Shown piece after piece: positions 45,471 to 55,432 of a stretch of DNA of 64,000 nucleotides. Location of the stretch: positions 1 through 64,000 of the forward strand of contig NZ_VCNP01000027.1 of the NCBI RefSeq assembly GCF_006782915.1. Direction: 5' to 3'. Position 1 is the stretch's first letter, and each line of letters starts with the position of its first letter. The translations under genes and the position numbers were made by a program. Under the pieces are notes generated by a model. It was not told the DNA's origin and searched no databases. It saw only the letters and a program-made list of their open reading frames with translations. This stretch comes from Streptomyces calvus (lineage in GTDB: Bacteria > Actinomycetota > Actinomycetes > Streptomycetales > Streptomycetaceae).

Positions 45471-46289
45471 ATGTCACTCAGACGCCTCCTGTCCGTCCTC
45501 CTCGCCGGCGCCCTCGGGGTCACGGGCCTCGTCGGCCTCGCCGCCACACCCGCCCACGCGGCCCCGAACTTCAAGGCGCCGTACCCCTGCGGCCAGCAGT
45601 GGACGTACAGCCACCACTCCGCCGAGGTGCGCCTCGCCCTGGACTTCGTGCGCTCCGACGGCGGCACCACCGCGGGCACGCCCGTCCTGGCCTCCGCCTC
45701 CGGAACGGCGTACCGCTACTACGAGGCGGGCGGCGCCGGGAACTACGTCGTCATCGACCACGGCGGCGGCTGGAAGACGTACTACTTCCACCTGGCCGCC
45801 TACTCGATCAGCCACGGCCAGGGCGTCGCGCAGGGCCAGCAGATCGGCACGACCGGCTCCACCGGCGCCAGCACCGGAGCCCACGTGCACTACGAGCAGC
45901 TGTACAACGGCGTCGGCCAGACCATCCGCATCAACGGCGCGTCCCTCGCCCCGTACCCGGGCTCGTACCACCAGAAGTACCTGACCAGCGACAACGGCTG
46001 CTCCGGCGGTGGCGGCAAGTACTGGGTCGACACCTTCGCCAACGCACCCGGATACGCCTCCCCCACCAGCACCACCCAGACGGGCACGCTGTACGCGGGC
46101 ACCAACTACGTGTTCTGCAAGGTCTGGGGGCGGGAGATCCGCGACGCCTCCGGCAACTACAACCACTGGTGGCTGCGCACCGACCTCGACGTCGGCCCGG
46201 CCAACCAGTACGTCTCGGCGTACTACCTCTCCCGCTGGGGCAACGACGAGGCACGCGACAACAACGGCACCGTCATCCCCAACTGCTGA
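45471..46289 (+). CDS. Secreted M23 (LytM-type) peptidase
   Basis: The 272-residue product has a signal peptide (cleavage near AHA-AP, about residue 30). The mature M23 domain has HHSAEVRLALDF (zinc His/Asp) and GAHVHYEQ (HxH). The last 90 residues form a Cys-containing extension (NGCSGGGGKYW ... VIPNC) seen in secreted Streptomyces relatives. It probably cleaves peptidoglycan cross-links or Gly-rich peptides outside the cell. A TACACT -10-like box at 45368-45373 lies about 100 bases upstream. A strong terminator follows. Confidence 0.88.
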   Translation: MSLRRLLSVLLAGALGVTGLVGLAATPAHAAPNFKAPYPCGQQWTYSHHSAEVRLALDFVRSDGGTTAGTPVLASASGTAYRYYEAGGAGNYVVIDHGGGWKTYYFHLAAYSISHGQGVAQGQQIGTTGSTGASTGAHVHYEQLYNGVGQTIRINGASLAPYPGSYHQKYLTSDNGCSGGGGKYWVDTFANAPGYASPTSTTQTGTLYAGTNYVFCKVWGREIRDASGNYNHWWLRTDLDVGPANQYVSAYYLSRWGNDEARDNNGTVIPNC

Positions 46290-46335
46290 CCCACCGACCA
46301 CCACCTCCCGCCCGCCCCGGGCAGCCCAAGCCCCC

Positions 46336-46364
46336 AGGGGGTCCGACTCCGAGCCGGACCCCCT
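46336..46364. terminator. Terminator after the M23 peptidase gene
   Basis: AGGGGGTCCG (46336-46345) pairs perfectly with CGGACCCCCT (46355-46364) around a 9-base loop. Confidence 0.8.
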
Positions 46365-46391
46365 GCCCCACGGGCAGCCACACACCCGACC

Positions 46392-46580
46392 GGCCCGATC
46401 ACCCCACGGGGCGAGCAGGTCACGGCCGTCGTCTCCATCGACGTGCTGCGCAAGTACCAGGAGTGGGAAGAGCGCGAGATCAACGGATCATCGCCGAAAC
46501 GCATGGCCAACCCTGCGCCCGGCATCCCGATCAAGGTCCCGCGAAACGTCGGACATCGCTCCACCGTCCACGACACCTGA
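46392..46580 (+). pseudogene. Phd/YefM-type antitoxin remnant with compensating frameshifts
   Basis: The frame reads PITPRGEQVTAVVSIDVLRK, then YQEWEEREIN, which is the C-terminal half of a Phd/YefM-type antitoxin. It then becomes GSSPK and returns to RMANPAPGIPIK before stopping at 46580. Reading one frame over gives RIIAE exactly where REIN-RIIAE-RMANPAPG would be expected. One base is therefore missing after AAC (about 46480) and one A is extra before CGCATG. The N-terminal half is absent and no matching toxin follows. Confidence 0.6.
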
Positions 46581-46604
46581 GCACGACAGGCCCTCATCCA
46601 GACG

Positions 46605-46620
46605 CCATACGGCGGTATGG
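46605..46620. promoter_or_regulatory. Operator/promoter of the VapBC-like pair
   Basis: CCATAC-GGCG-GTATGG is a perfect palindrome overlapping a TATGGT -10-like box (46616-46621). The ATG at 46628 follows six bases later, so the transcript may begin at the start codon. Binding by the antitoxin here would autorepress the pair. Confidence 0.6.
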
Positions 46621-46627
46621 TGTTTGT

Positions 46628-46894
46628 ATGGCTAGCAAGAAGGTGACCATCACCCTCGACGAGTCCCTGGTCGAAGCCCTGGCGGGCGCGGCCGAGGAGG
46701 AGGGCATTCCCCTTTCCCGGCTTATCGCCGGAGCGGCCGAGCGTGAACTGCGGTTGCGTGCGGGCCGCGCCGTCATAAGGGAGTGGCAGGCCGAGCACGG
46801 CGGCTTCACCCCCGAGGAGCTCGCCGCCGCGCGAGCGGACATGGCGGCTGCCGACGCCGAACACCTCAGCGGTTCGGGGGCCTCCGCCGCGTGA
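46628..46894 (+). CDS. VapB-like antitoxin (ribbon-helix-helix type)
   Basis: The 88-residue product begins MASKKVTITLDESLVEALAG, a typical RHH strand plus first helix, with GIPLSRLIAGAAERELRLRAG as the second helix. The C-terminus (WQAEHGGFTPEELAAARADM) should wrap the toxin. There is no Shine-Dalgarno, in line with leaderless translation. Its stop overlaps the toxin start (GTGA, 46891-46894). Confidence 0.82.
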   Translation: MASKKVTITLDESLVEALAGAAEEEGIPLSRLIAGAAERELRLRAGRAVIREWQAEHGGFTPEELAAARADMAAADAEHLSGSGASAA

Positions 46895-47283
46895 ACATCC
46901 CCTACCTGTACGACGCCGGGGCGCTCATCGCCATCGACAACAACGACCGGCGCATGTGGGCCCGCCACAGCCTGGCCCTCGACGACGGCCGGGACATCCA
47001 CGTTCCCGCCGTCGTCGTCAGTCAGGCGTGGCGGGACGCGCGCCGTCAGGTGAGGCTCGGCAAGTTCCTCGCCGGATGTGACGTCAGGCCGGTCGGCCTG
47101 GAAACCGCCAAGGCCGCGGGCATCCTGTGCGGCAAGGCCGGTACAGCCGACGTCGTCGACGCCACCGTCGTCGTCATGGCGGCCAGTCTCAGCGCGATCA
47201 TCTGGACGTCCGACCCGGACGACATCCACGCCCTCATCGGCGCCCTGGACATCAAGCCCGCCCCCGTCGTGCGCACCGTCTGA
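46891..47283 (+). CDS. PIN-domain toxin, VapC-like
   Basis: The 130-residue product starts at GTG 46891. Putative metal-binding acids are Asp8 (YLYDAGALI), the two Asp of TADVVDATVV, and those of TSDPDD near the C-terminus. The VPAVVVSQAWRDARRQ segment matches the actinobacterial PIN subfamily that has Gln rather than Glu in its WR motif. It probably cleaves an RNA target when freed from its antitoxin. All visible features are intact. Confidence 0.85.
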   Translation: MNIPYLYDAGALIAIDNNDRRMWARHSLALDDGRDIHVPAVVVSQAWRDARRQVRLGKFLAGCDVRPVGLETAKAAGILCGKAGTADVVDATVVVMAASLSAIIWTSDPDDIHALIGALDIKPAPVVRTV

Positions 47284-47367
47284 CCTCCCGCGACGCCGGT
47301 CCAGCGCCCCGCCTCAGAATCAGCACGCCCCCAAAAAAGGCGCGGAACGAACCGGAGAAAACAGGGA

Positions 47368-47391
47368 GGGCCAGATCCAAAGATCTGGCCC
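47368..47391. terminator. Terminator between the convergent PIN toxin and ychF genes
   Basis: GGGCCAGATC (47368-47377) pairs perfectly with GATCTGGCCC (47382-47391) around CAAA. Confidence 0.8.
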
Positions 47392-47453
47392 CTGAACCCT
47401 GACCTGGGTTTACCTGCCTTGACCAGCCCTTCGGCCGATCAAGGAGTCGGGCA

Positions 47454-48542
<1,089 letters not shown>

Positions 48543-48722
48543 GTTGCGACTTCCCGTACGTGAGGATGGGGGCGAGGACCGGCCGACTGGGCACGTGGGC
48601 CGATCCACCAGTCTACGGCGTGCCCGCAACCGCCCCGCCGACGTATCGAACGCCTGACCGTACTCAGGTCACCGGCGTGTCTGACGGACGGTTCGGCACA
48701 TAAAACGACCTAAGTTGGTCCA

Positions 48723-49325
48723 GTGGAGCAACACAGGACGCGACCTGCCCAGCACGGACCGCGACACGACCCGGCGCCCGGGCCGCGCGACCCTTCCCGG
48801 CCGCCGCTGCCCCCGCAGGCGGGGCGGGCCGCCGGCGGCGGTGTGGCCAGGTCCGCGCAGGCCGCCCGGCCCGCCCGGACGCCGCAGCGTCGGCCCGCTC
48901 CTCCGCCCGCGGTCCGGCGGCTGCCGAACCCGCGGCTCACCGGTTTGGGCGGCGGTCTGTTCTGCGCGCTGCTGATGCTCCTGCTCGGACTGCTGACGGC
49001 GGCGCTGTTCGGGGGCTCCCAGACCGTGTACGGCGTGCTGTTCCTTCCGGTGTGCGCGCTGACGGCGGTGTGGCTGCGCGAGGGCGACCTGCTCACCGCG
49101 CCCGTCGTCGTGCCGATCGCCTTCGCCGTGGGTCTGGTCCCGGTCGCCGACGACGGCGGGGGCGGCACCTTCGGCGGGCTGATGGGGCTGGTGACGGGCC
49201 TGGCCACGCAGGCCGGGTGGCTCTACGGCGGGACGCTCGTCGCGGGCGTCATCGTGATCGCCCGCCGAGTGCGCCGGGTCCGCACACCCGGCCGACGCAC
49301 CGCACCGAGCCGCCCCCGGCCCTGA
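48723..49325 (+). CDS. Membrane protein with disordered N-terminus, DUF6542-like
   Basis: The 200-residue product starts at GTG. A basic Pro/Arg/Gln-rich tail (about 75 residues) leads into four hydrophobic segments (LTGLGGGLFCALLMLLLGLL, VYGVLFLPVCALTAVW and two more) and a basic end. No Shine-Dalgarno is visible. TAAGTT lies six bases before the GTG, suggesting a leaderless mRNA. The function is unknown. Streptomyces carry it between ychF and ppgK. Confidence 0.72.
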   Translation: MEQHRTRPAQHGPRHDPAPGPRDPSRPPLPPQAGRAAGGGVARSAQAARPARTPQRRPAPPPAVRRLPNPRLTGLGGGLFCALLMLLLGLLTAALFGGSQTVYGVLFLPVCALTAVWLREGDLLTAPVVVPIAFAVGLVPVADDGGGGTFGGLMGLVTGLATQAGWLYGGTLVAGVIVIARRVRRVRTPGRRTAPSRPRP

Positions 49326-49368
49326 CCCGCGGACGCCCACACCGGGACCGGGACCGGAGTGGGGCACC

Positions 49369-49411
49369 GAGGCTCCGAGGCTCCGAGGCTCCGAGGCTCC
49401 GAGGCTCCGAG
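49369..49411. repeat. 8-bp tandem repeat GAGGCTCC, five copies
   Basis: Five perfect copies (49369-49408) and a partial sixth lie in the gap between the convergent DUF6542-like and ppgK genes. Confidence 0.9.
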
Positions 49412-49438
49412 CAAGCCTCGCCCCGCTGTCCTCCTGGC

Positions 49439-50185
49439 CTACACGGCCGTCGCCGCCCGCATCGCAGCTCCCACGATGCCCGCGTTGTTCTGCAGCTCCG
49501 CCGGGACGATCTCCGCCTTGATGCCCTTGATGTGGGGCAGGAACTTGTGGGACTTGCGGCTGACACCGCCGCCGATCACGAACAGCTCGGGCGAGAAGAG
49601 CATCTCCACGTGGGCGAGGTACGTCTGCACCCGGCCCGCCCACTCCTCCCACGACAGGTCGTGGTCCTCCCTGGCCTTGCTGGAGGCCCGCTTCTCCGCC
49701 TCGTGGCCGTGCAGCTCCAGGTGGCCCAGCTCGGTGTTGGGGACGAGGACGCCGTCCACGAACACGGCGCTGCCGATGCCGGTACCGAAGGTCAGCATGA
49801 CGACCGTGCCCCGGTGGTGGCGTCCGGCGCCGAAGTGCATCTCGGCGACGCCCGCCGCGTCCGCGTCGTTCACCACCGTCACCGGCAGGCCGCCCAGGCG
49901 GTCGCCGAGCAGCACGCGCGCGTCGGTGTCGATCCAGCTCTTGTCGACGTTGGCCGCCGTACGGATCGTGGTGCCGTCGGTGACGACGCCCGGGAAGGTG
50001 ACCCCGACCGGGCCGGTCCAGCCGAAGTGGTCCACGACCTGCTTGACCCCGTCCGCCACCGCGTCCGGAGTGGCCGGGTGCGGGGTGAGGACCTTGCAGC
50101 GCTCCTGCGCCAGGTCCCCCCTGTCCAGGTCGACCGGGGCACCCTTGATCCCGGATCCGCCGATGTCCACGCCGAAGATCTGCAT
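49439..50185 (-). CDS. ppgK: Polyphosphate glucokinase
   Basis: The 248-residue ROK-family kinase phosphorylates glucose with polyphosphate (or ATP). It has the phosphate-binding [12 protein letters not shown] at the N-terminus, a second motif [13 protein letters not shown], and [12 protein letters not shown] with the catalytic Asp. [10 protein letters not shown] is also typical of PpgK. Start: ATG 50185 ([10 protein letters not shown]). The gene is on the minus strand, with ispH upstream in a separate unit. Confidence 0.92.
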   Translation of the reverse strand: MQIFGVDIGGSGIKGAPVDLDRGDLAQERCKVLTPHPATPDAVADGVKQVVDHFGWTGPVGVTFPGVVTDGTTIRTAANVDKSWIDTDARVLLGDRLGGLPVTVVNDADAAGVAEMHFGAGRHHRGTVVMLTFGTGIGSAVFVDGVLVPNTELGHLELHGHEAEKRASSKAREDHDLSWEEWAGRVQTYLAHVEMLFSPELFVIGGGVSRKSHKFLPHIKGIKAEIVPAELQNNAGIVGAAMRAATAV

Positions 50186-50255
50186 GGCCCCACGTTACGA
50201 CGGACGACGGACGGTCACGGTGTCGATCACCGCGACCGCCACGTTCACACCACGG

Positions 50256-51284
50256 TCACTGCGCGGAATCCGCACCGGATGCGGAGTCCGGCCCCGTGCC
50301 GCCGCGCTCGGCCACCAGGGCGGCGGCCTCCTCGCGCAGGTCGCGGCGGAGCTCCTTCGGCAGCGAGAAGATGATCGACTCCTCGGCCGCCTTGACCAGT
50401 TCGACGTCCTCGAAGCCGCGCTCGGACAGCCACTGCAGGACCTGCTCGACCAGGATCTCCGGCACCGAGGCGCCCGAGGTGACGCCGACCGTGGAGACGC
50501 CCTCCAGCCAGGCCTCGTCGATCTCGTCGGCGAAGTCCACCAGGTACGCCGCGCGGGCGCCGGCGAGCTTGGCGACCTCCACCAGACGCTTGGAGTTGGA
50601 GGAGTTGCGGGAGCCGACCACGATCACCAGGTCCGCCTCGGCGCCCATCTGCTTGACCGCGAGCTGGCGGTTCTGCGTGGCGTAGCAGATGTCGTCGCTG
50701 GGCGGGGAGATCAGCTGCGGGAACTTCTCCTTCAGCGCGTCGACGGTCTCCATGGTCTCGTCGACGGAGAGGGTGGTCTGGGACAGCCAGACGACCTTGG
50801 ACGGGTCGCGCACCTCGACCTTGGCGACGTCACCGGGGCCGTCGACGAGCTGGATGTGGTCCGGGGCCTCGCCGGAGGTGCCGATGACCTCCTCGTGGCC
50901 CTCGTGCCCGATCAGGAGGATGTCGTAGTCCTCCTTGGCGAACCGGACCGCCTCCTTGTGGACCTTGGTGACGAGCGGGCAGGTGGCGTCGATGGTGGCG
51001 AGCCGGCCGCGCTCGGCCTCCTCGTGGACGACGGGGGCGACGCCGTGCGCGGAGAACATGACGATGTTGCCCGGGGGCACCTCCTCCGTCTGCTCGACGA
51101 AGATCGCGCCCTTCTTCTCCAGGGTCTGCACGACGTACTTGTTGTGGACGATCTCGTGCCGGACGTAGACGGGAGCCCCGTACTGCTCCAGGGCCTTCTC
51201 GACGGCGATCACGGCGCGGTCCACACCGGCGCAGTAGCCACGGGGGGCGGCGAGCAGGACACGGCGGCCAGGCGAAGCGGTCAT
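50256..51284 (-). CDS. ispH: 4-hydroxy-3-methylbut-2-enyl diphosphate reductase IspH
   Basis: The product has about 342 residues. It is the last enzyme of the MEP isoprenoid pathway. The three cluster cysteines lie in [26 protein letters not shown] and [18 protein letters not shown] and the [11 protein letters not shown] segment are also typical. I prefer ATG 51284 ([11 protein letters not shown]), which has GGGA just upstream; ATG 51293 is nine bases earlier. The gene is divergent from xseA. Confidence 0.93.
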   Translation of the reverse strand: MTASPGRRVLLAAPRGYCAGVDRAVIAVEKALEQYGAPVYVRHEIVHNKYVVQTLEKKGAIFVEQTEEVPPGNIVMFSAHGVAPVVHEEAERGRLATIDATCPLVTKVHKEAVRFAKEDYDILLIGHEGHEEVIGTSGEAPDHIQLVDGPGDVAKVEVRDPSKVVWLSQTTLSVDETMETVDALKEKFPQLISPPSDDICYATQNRQLAVKQMGAEADLVIVVGSRNSSNSKRLVEVAKLAGARAAYLVDFADEIDEAWLEGVSTVGVTSGASVPEILVEQVLQWLSERGFEDVELVKAAEESIIFSLPKELRRDLREEAAALVAERGGTGPDSASGADSAQ

Positions 51285-51360
51285 GCGTCCCATCGTAAGG
51301 GCCGCGTACCAGGGGCCCGGTCACGGTGCGTTGTCGGTGGGGCGCACTACCCTCGCGGCA

Positions 51361-52568
51361 TGGCTGTCAACACGTCTGCGGAAGCGCCCATCCCGGTCGG
51401 TGAGGTGTCCCGGCTCATCGGCGGGTGGATCGACCGGCTCGGCGCGGTGTGGGTCGAGGGTCAGATCACCCAGCTGTCGCGGCGGCCGGGCGCCGGAGTG
51501 GTGTTTTTGACGCTGCGGGACCCGTCGTACGACATCTCCGTGGGCGTGACCTGCTACCGGCAGGTGTTCGACGCCGTGGCGGACGTGGTGAGCGAGGGCG
51601 CGCGGGTGGTGGTGCACTGCAAGCCGGAGTGGTACGCGCCGCGCGGGCAGCTGTCGCTGCGGGCCGCGGAGATCCGGCCGGTGGGGGTCGGGGAGCTGCT
51701 GGCGCGGCTGGAGCAGCTGAAGAAGTCCCTGGCCCGGGAGGGTCTGTTCGCGCCGGAGCGGAAGAAGCCGCTGCCGTTCCTGCCGCAGCTGATCGGGCTG
51801 GTGTGCGGGCGGGCCTCGGCGGCCGAGCGGGACGTGCTGGAGAACGCCCGGCACCGCTGGCCGGCGGTGCGTTTCGAGGTGCGGAACGTGGCCGTGCAGG
51901 GGGTGCACGCGGTGCCGCAGGTCGTCCAGGCCGTGAAGGAGCTGGACGCGATCGACGACGTGGACGTGATCGTCGTGGCGCGGGGCGGCGGCAGCGTGGA
52001 GGACCTGCTGCCGTTCTCCGACGAGCAGGTGGTGCGGGCGGTGGCGGCCTGCCGTACGCCGGTGGTGTCCGCGATCGGGCACGAGCCGGACAGTCCGCTG
52101 CTGGACCTGGTCGCCGACCTGCGTGCCTCGACGCCGACCGACGCCGCGAAGAAGGTGGTGCCGGACGTCGGCGAGGAGTACGAGCGGGTGCGGATGCTGC
52201 GCGACCGCGCGCGGCGCTGCGTCCAGGCGCTGCTGGACCGGGAGGAGCGCGGGCTGGCCCATGCGCTGGCCCGCCCGTCGATACAGGACCCGCACCGGAT
52301 GATCGACGGGCGGGCCGAGGAGGTCACGGCGCTGCTGGAGCGGGCCCGGCGCTGTGTGCGGCACCAGCTGGACCGGGCGGAGTCCGAGCTGACGCATACG
52401 CACGCGCGCGTGGTGGCCCTGTCCCCCGCCGCGACGCTGAAGCGCGGGTACGCCGTGCTGCAGCGGGCGGACGGGCACGCGGTGCGCGCGCCGGGCGAGG
52501 TGGAGGCCGGTGAGGCGTTGCGGGCGCGGGTGTCCGAGGGCGGGTTCACAGTCCGAGTCGATGCATAG
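51361..52568 (+). CDS. xseA: Exodeoxyribonuclease VII large subunit
   Basis: The product has 402 residues. The N-terminal OB fold ([20 protein letters not shown]) is followed by the catalytic domain with [40 protein letters not shown] and [20 protein letters not shown]. The helical C-terminus contains [15 protein letters not shown]. It degrades single-stranded DNA together with XseB, whose gene starts 10 bases after its stop. Confidence 0.93.
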
Positions 52569-52578
52569 GGTGGGCGGA

Positions 52579-52830
52579 ATGACCAGCAAGACGGAGAACG
52601 GGCGGACGGCGGCGGCCGAGGCGCTCGGGTACGAGCAGGCGCGGGACGAGCTGATCGAGGTCGTGCGGCGGCTGGAGGCGGGCGGTACGACGCTGGAGGA
52701 GTCCCTCGCGCTGTGGGAGCGGGGCGAGGAGCTGGCCAAGGTGTGCCGGCGCTGGCTGGAAGGAGCGCGGGCGCGGCTGGACGCGGCGCTCGCGGAGGAG
52801 GAGGCGGCGGAGTCCGAGGGGGACGAGTAG
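52579..52830 (+). CDS. xseB: Exodeoxyribonuclease VII small subunit
   Basis: The 83-residue helical protein starts at ATG 52579 ([20 protein letters not shown]) with GGGTGGGCGGA upstream. The family pattern is present: [20 protein letters not shown] followed by [16 protein letters not shown]. The acidic C-terminus is longer than in some relatives. It forms an operon with xseA. Confidence 0.92.
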   Translation: MTSKTENGRTAAAEALGYEQARDELIEVVRRLEAGGTTLEESLALWERGEELAKVCRRWLEGARARLDAALAEEEAAESEGDE

Positions 52831-52978
52831 CGCGGCGGGGCATGAAGAGCGTCCCGGGGAGCCGGTGGCGCCCGGGGCGGCGAGTGGCGGTCGAGGGCGA
52901 GCGGGTCCGGTGGTGTGTGTCGGCGGGCGCCGGGGCGGGACCGACGGGCTGTGAAGTGGATCACCACGCTCCCGATTT

Positions 52979-52994
52979 AGTTGAGCATTGAACT
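52979..52994. promoter_or_regulatory. Imperfect palindrome upstream of the nitroreductase gene
   Basis: AGTTGAGCATTGAACT has AGTT/AACT ends with partial inner symmetry. It lies about 85 bases before the start codon in an AT-richer patch. It resembles MarR/HxlR-type operators and is the only obvious candidate in the 248-base gap. Confidence 0.4.
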
Positions 52995-53078
52995 TCATCC
53001 GCGTACGGTCGACTCGTCAACAGGTTCCGTGGTCCCTGCACCGACCTCGGACCGACGTCCCCCCGAGAAGGTTCACGC

Positions 53079-53669
53079 ATGTCTCTCGTTCTTGACCCCG
53101 CCGCCCAGGACCTGCTGTTCCGTGAGGCGCGCACCGCCAACACGTTCACCGACGAGCCGGTGACCGACGAGCAGGTGCGGGCGATCTACGACTTGGTCAA
53201 GTACGGCCCGACCGCTTTCAACCAGTCGCCGCTGCGCATCACGCTGGTCCGCTCCGCCGAGGCCCGCGAGCGCCTCGTCCCGCACCTGGCCGAGGGCAAC
53301 CGGCCCAAGACCGCCGTCGCCCCGCTGGTCGCGATCCTGTCCGCGGACAACGAGTTCCACGAGGAGCTCCCCCACCTCTTCCCGCACTTCCCGCAGGCCA
53401 AGGACGCCTTCTTCAGCGAGCGCCCGGTGCGTGAGGGTGCCGCCTCGCTGAACGCCGCCCTCCAGGCCGCCTACTTCATCGTGGGTGTGCGTGCCGCGGG
53501 CCTGGCCGCCGGCCCGATGACCGGTTTCGACTTCGAGGGCGTCCGCAAGGAGTTCCTCGACGACGACCACACCCCGCTGATGATCGTCAACATCGGCCGC
53601 CCGGGCCCGGACGCCTGGTTCCCGCGTTCGCCGCGCCTGGAGTACGAACAGGTCGTCACCACCGTCTGA
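53079..53669 (+). CDS. Malonic semialdehyde reductase / RutE-like nitroreductase
   Basis: The 196-residue flavoprotein of the nitroreductase fold begins MSLVLDPAAQDLLFREARTA. It matches the RutE/HadB branch: NTFTDEPVTDEQVRAIYDLV, KYGPTAFNQSPLRI and the C-terminal VNIGRPGPDAWFPRSPRLEY. In E. coli RutE reduces malonic semialdehyde during pyrimidine breakdown. No other rut genes are nearby, so its role here may be a more general aldehyde or nitro reduction. Confidence 0.85.
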   Translation: MSLVLDPAAQDLLFREARTANTFTDEPVTDEQVRAIYDLVKYGPTAFNQSPLRITLVRSAEARERLVPHLAEGNRPKTAVAPLVAILSADNEFHEELPHLFPHFPQAKDAFFSERPVREGAASLNAALQAAYFIVGVRAAGLAAGPMTGFDFEGVRKEFLDDDHTPLMIVNIGRPGPDAWFPRSPRLEYEQVVTTV

Positions 53670-53694
53670 GACGGGCCCCGCCCTTCTGTTCGTG

Positions 53695-53762
53695 CGTTCA
53701 CCCGGTGCCGGCGCTCACTCAGTGCGGGCGCTCACCCGGTGCGGGCGCTCACTCGGTGCGCA
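53695..53762. repeat. 17-bp tandem repeat, four units
   Basis: Units CGTTCACCCGGTGCCGG, CGCTCACTCAGTGCGGG, CGCTCACCCGGTGCGGG and CGCTCACTCGGTGCGCA follow one another. The last overlaps the 3' end of the minus-strand DUF4245 gene, including its stop codon. Confidence 0.85.
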
Positions 53763-54255
53763 GCGCCTGCGCCATCGTCGTCAGCTGCCCGAACGACGCG
53801 GTGCCCGTCACCACGGTGGTCGAACCCTCGGTGCCCTCCAGGACCAGGGCGTCGTAGTGGTCGCCCTCGTAGCGCGTCCAGGTCTCGTCGCCGATGCGCT
53901 GGGTGGCGTCGGTCCTCTCGGCGCCCTGGGTGACGTCCTCGATGAACGGCCCGCGCTTGCCGGCGGACTGCTCGACCGCCACGTACTGGCCGTCGGGCGC
54001 ATGGAAGCCGAGGTGCCAGGCGTCGGCGTCCTCGCCCCGGAACCGGACGGAGGTGGGCTTCCACGCCTCGGGCAGGCCCTCGGGGGCGGCCACGGGGTAG
54101 GAGGCGGCCCGGCGGGCCGTGAGGAGGTCGACGCGGTAGTCGACCCGCTGGACGGGCGGTTCGCCGTCCTCGTGCGGGATGAACAGCCAGACCACTCCCG
54201 CCGCGAGCACGATGAGAGCCAGGGACAGGATCATGTCCCGGGCCGTTTTCTGCAT
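53749..54255 (-). CDS. DUF4245-type membrane-anchored protein
   Basis: The product has about 168 residues. I prefer ATG 54255 (MQKTARDMILSLALIVLAAG), which has CAGGAA at a good distance; the GTG at 54273 has AGGAGG too close. One N-terminal membrane helix anchors an extracellular domain with the family's VDYRVDLLTARRAASYPVAA and WTRYEGDHYDALVLEG segments. It is conserved beside glpX in Streptomyces; the function is unknown. Confidence 0.82.
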   Translation of the reverse strand: MQKTARDMILSLALIVLAAGVVWLFIPHEDGEPPVQRVDYRVDLLTARRAASYPVAAPEGLPEAWKPTSVRFRGEDADAWHLGFHAPDGQYVAVEQSAGKRGPFIEDVTQGAERTDATQRIGDETWTRYEGDHYDALVLEGTEGSTTVVTGTASFGQLTTMAQALRTE

Positions 54256-54397
54256 GCTGTTCGTTCCTGCCACGCCTCCTATCGTCGCAGGTGCCCGGTG
54301 CGCTCATCCGTGGGGGCCCCTGCTCATTCTGTCGATCTGACGATAGAGTCGTGCCCAACCCTCATCCGGCCGTCGTCGTACAGAAAGGTGCGCTCCG

Positions 54398-55432
54398 ATG
54401 ACCGAACACCATCACTTGCCGTCCGAGCTCGATGTGCCCTCCGAGGCACCCGACCGCAACCTCGCCCTGGAGCTCGTACGGGTGACCGAGGCCGCGGCGA
54501 TGGCCGCGGGCCGCTGGGTAGGGCGCGGTGACAAGAACGGCGCGGACGGCGCCGCCGTGCGCGCCATGCGCACCCTGGTCTCGACCGTCTCGATGAACGG
54601 CGTGGTCGTCATCGGCGAGGGCGAGAAGGACGAGGCCCCGATGCTCTTCAACGGGGAGCGCGTGGGCGACGGCACCGGCCCGGAGTGCGACATCGCCGTC
54701 GACCCGATCGACGGCACCACGCTGACCGCCAAGGGCATGACGAACGCGATCGCGGTGCTGGCCGCCGCCGAGCGAGGCTCGATGTTCGACCCCTCGGCCG
54801 TGTTCTACATGGACAAGCTGGTCACCGGCCCGGAGGCGGCCGACTTCGTCGACATCAACGCCCCGGTCAACGTGAACATCCGCCGGGTCGCCAAGGCCAA
54901 GCGGGTCACCCCCGAGGACGTCACCGTGGTGATCCTGGACCGGCCGCGGCACGAGGGCATCATCAAGGAGATCCGGGAGACCGGCGCGCGCATCAAGCTG
55001 ATCTCCGACGGCGACGTGGCCGGCTCGATCCTGGCGCTGCGCGAGGGCACCGGCATCGATCTGCTGCTCGGCGTGGGCGGCACCCCGGAGGGCATCATCT
55101 CGGCGTGCGCCGTGAAGTGCCTGGGCGGCACCATCCAGGGCAAGCTGTGGCCGAAGGACGACGAGGAGCGGCAGCGGGCGGTCGACGCGGGGCACGACCT
55201 CGACCGGGTGCTGACGACGGACGACCTGGTGTCCGGGGAGAACGTGTTCTTCGTGGCGACCGGCATCACCGACGGCGAGCTGCTGCGCGGGGTGCGGTAC
55301 CGGTCGGAGACGGCCACGACCGACTCGATCGTGATGCGCTCCAAGTCGGGGACGGTGCGGCGGATCGACTCCGAGCACCGGCTGGCCAAGCTGCGGGCGT
55401 ACAGCGCGATCGACTTCGACCGCGCCAAGTGA
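54398..55432 (+). CDS. glpX: Class II fructose-1,6-bisphosphatase GlpX
   Basis: The 344-residue product is the gluconeogenic phosphatase of actinobacteria. Metal-binding and catalytic motifs are [19 protein letters not shown] and [37 protein letters not shown] is also diagnostic. Start: ATG 54398, preceded by AGAAAGG. Its stop codon lies in the first unit of a tandem repeat array. Confidence 0.94.
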   Translation: MTEHHHLPSELDVPSEAPDRNLALELVRVTEAAAMAAGRWVGRGDKNGADGAAVRAMRTLVSTVSMNGVVVIGEGEKDEAPMLFNGERVGDGTGPECDIAVDPIDGTTLTAKGMTNAIAVLAAAERGSMFDPSAVFYMDKLVTGPEAADFVDINAPVNVNIRRVAKAKRVTPEDVTVVILDRPRHEGIIKEIRETGARIKLISDGDVAGSILALREGTGIDLLLGVGGTPEGIISACAVKCLGGTIQGKLWPKDDEERQRAVDAGHDLDRVLTTDDLVSGENVFFVATGITDGELLRGVRYRSETATTDSIVMRSKSGTVRRIDSEHRLAKLRAYSAIDFDRAK

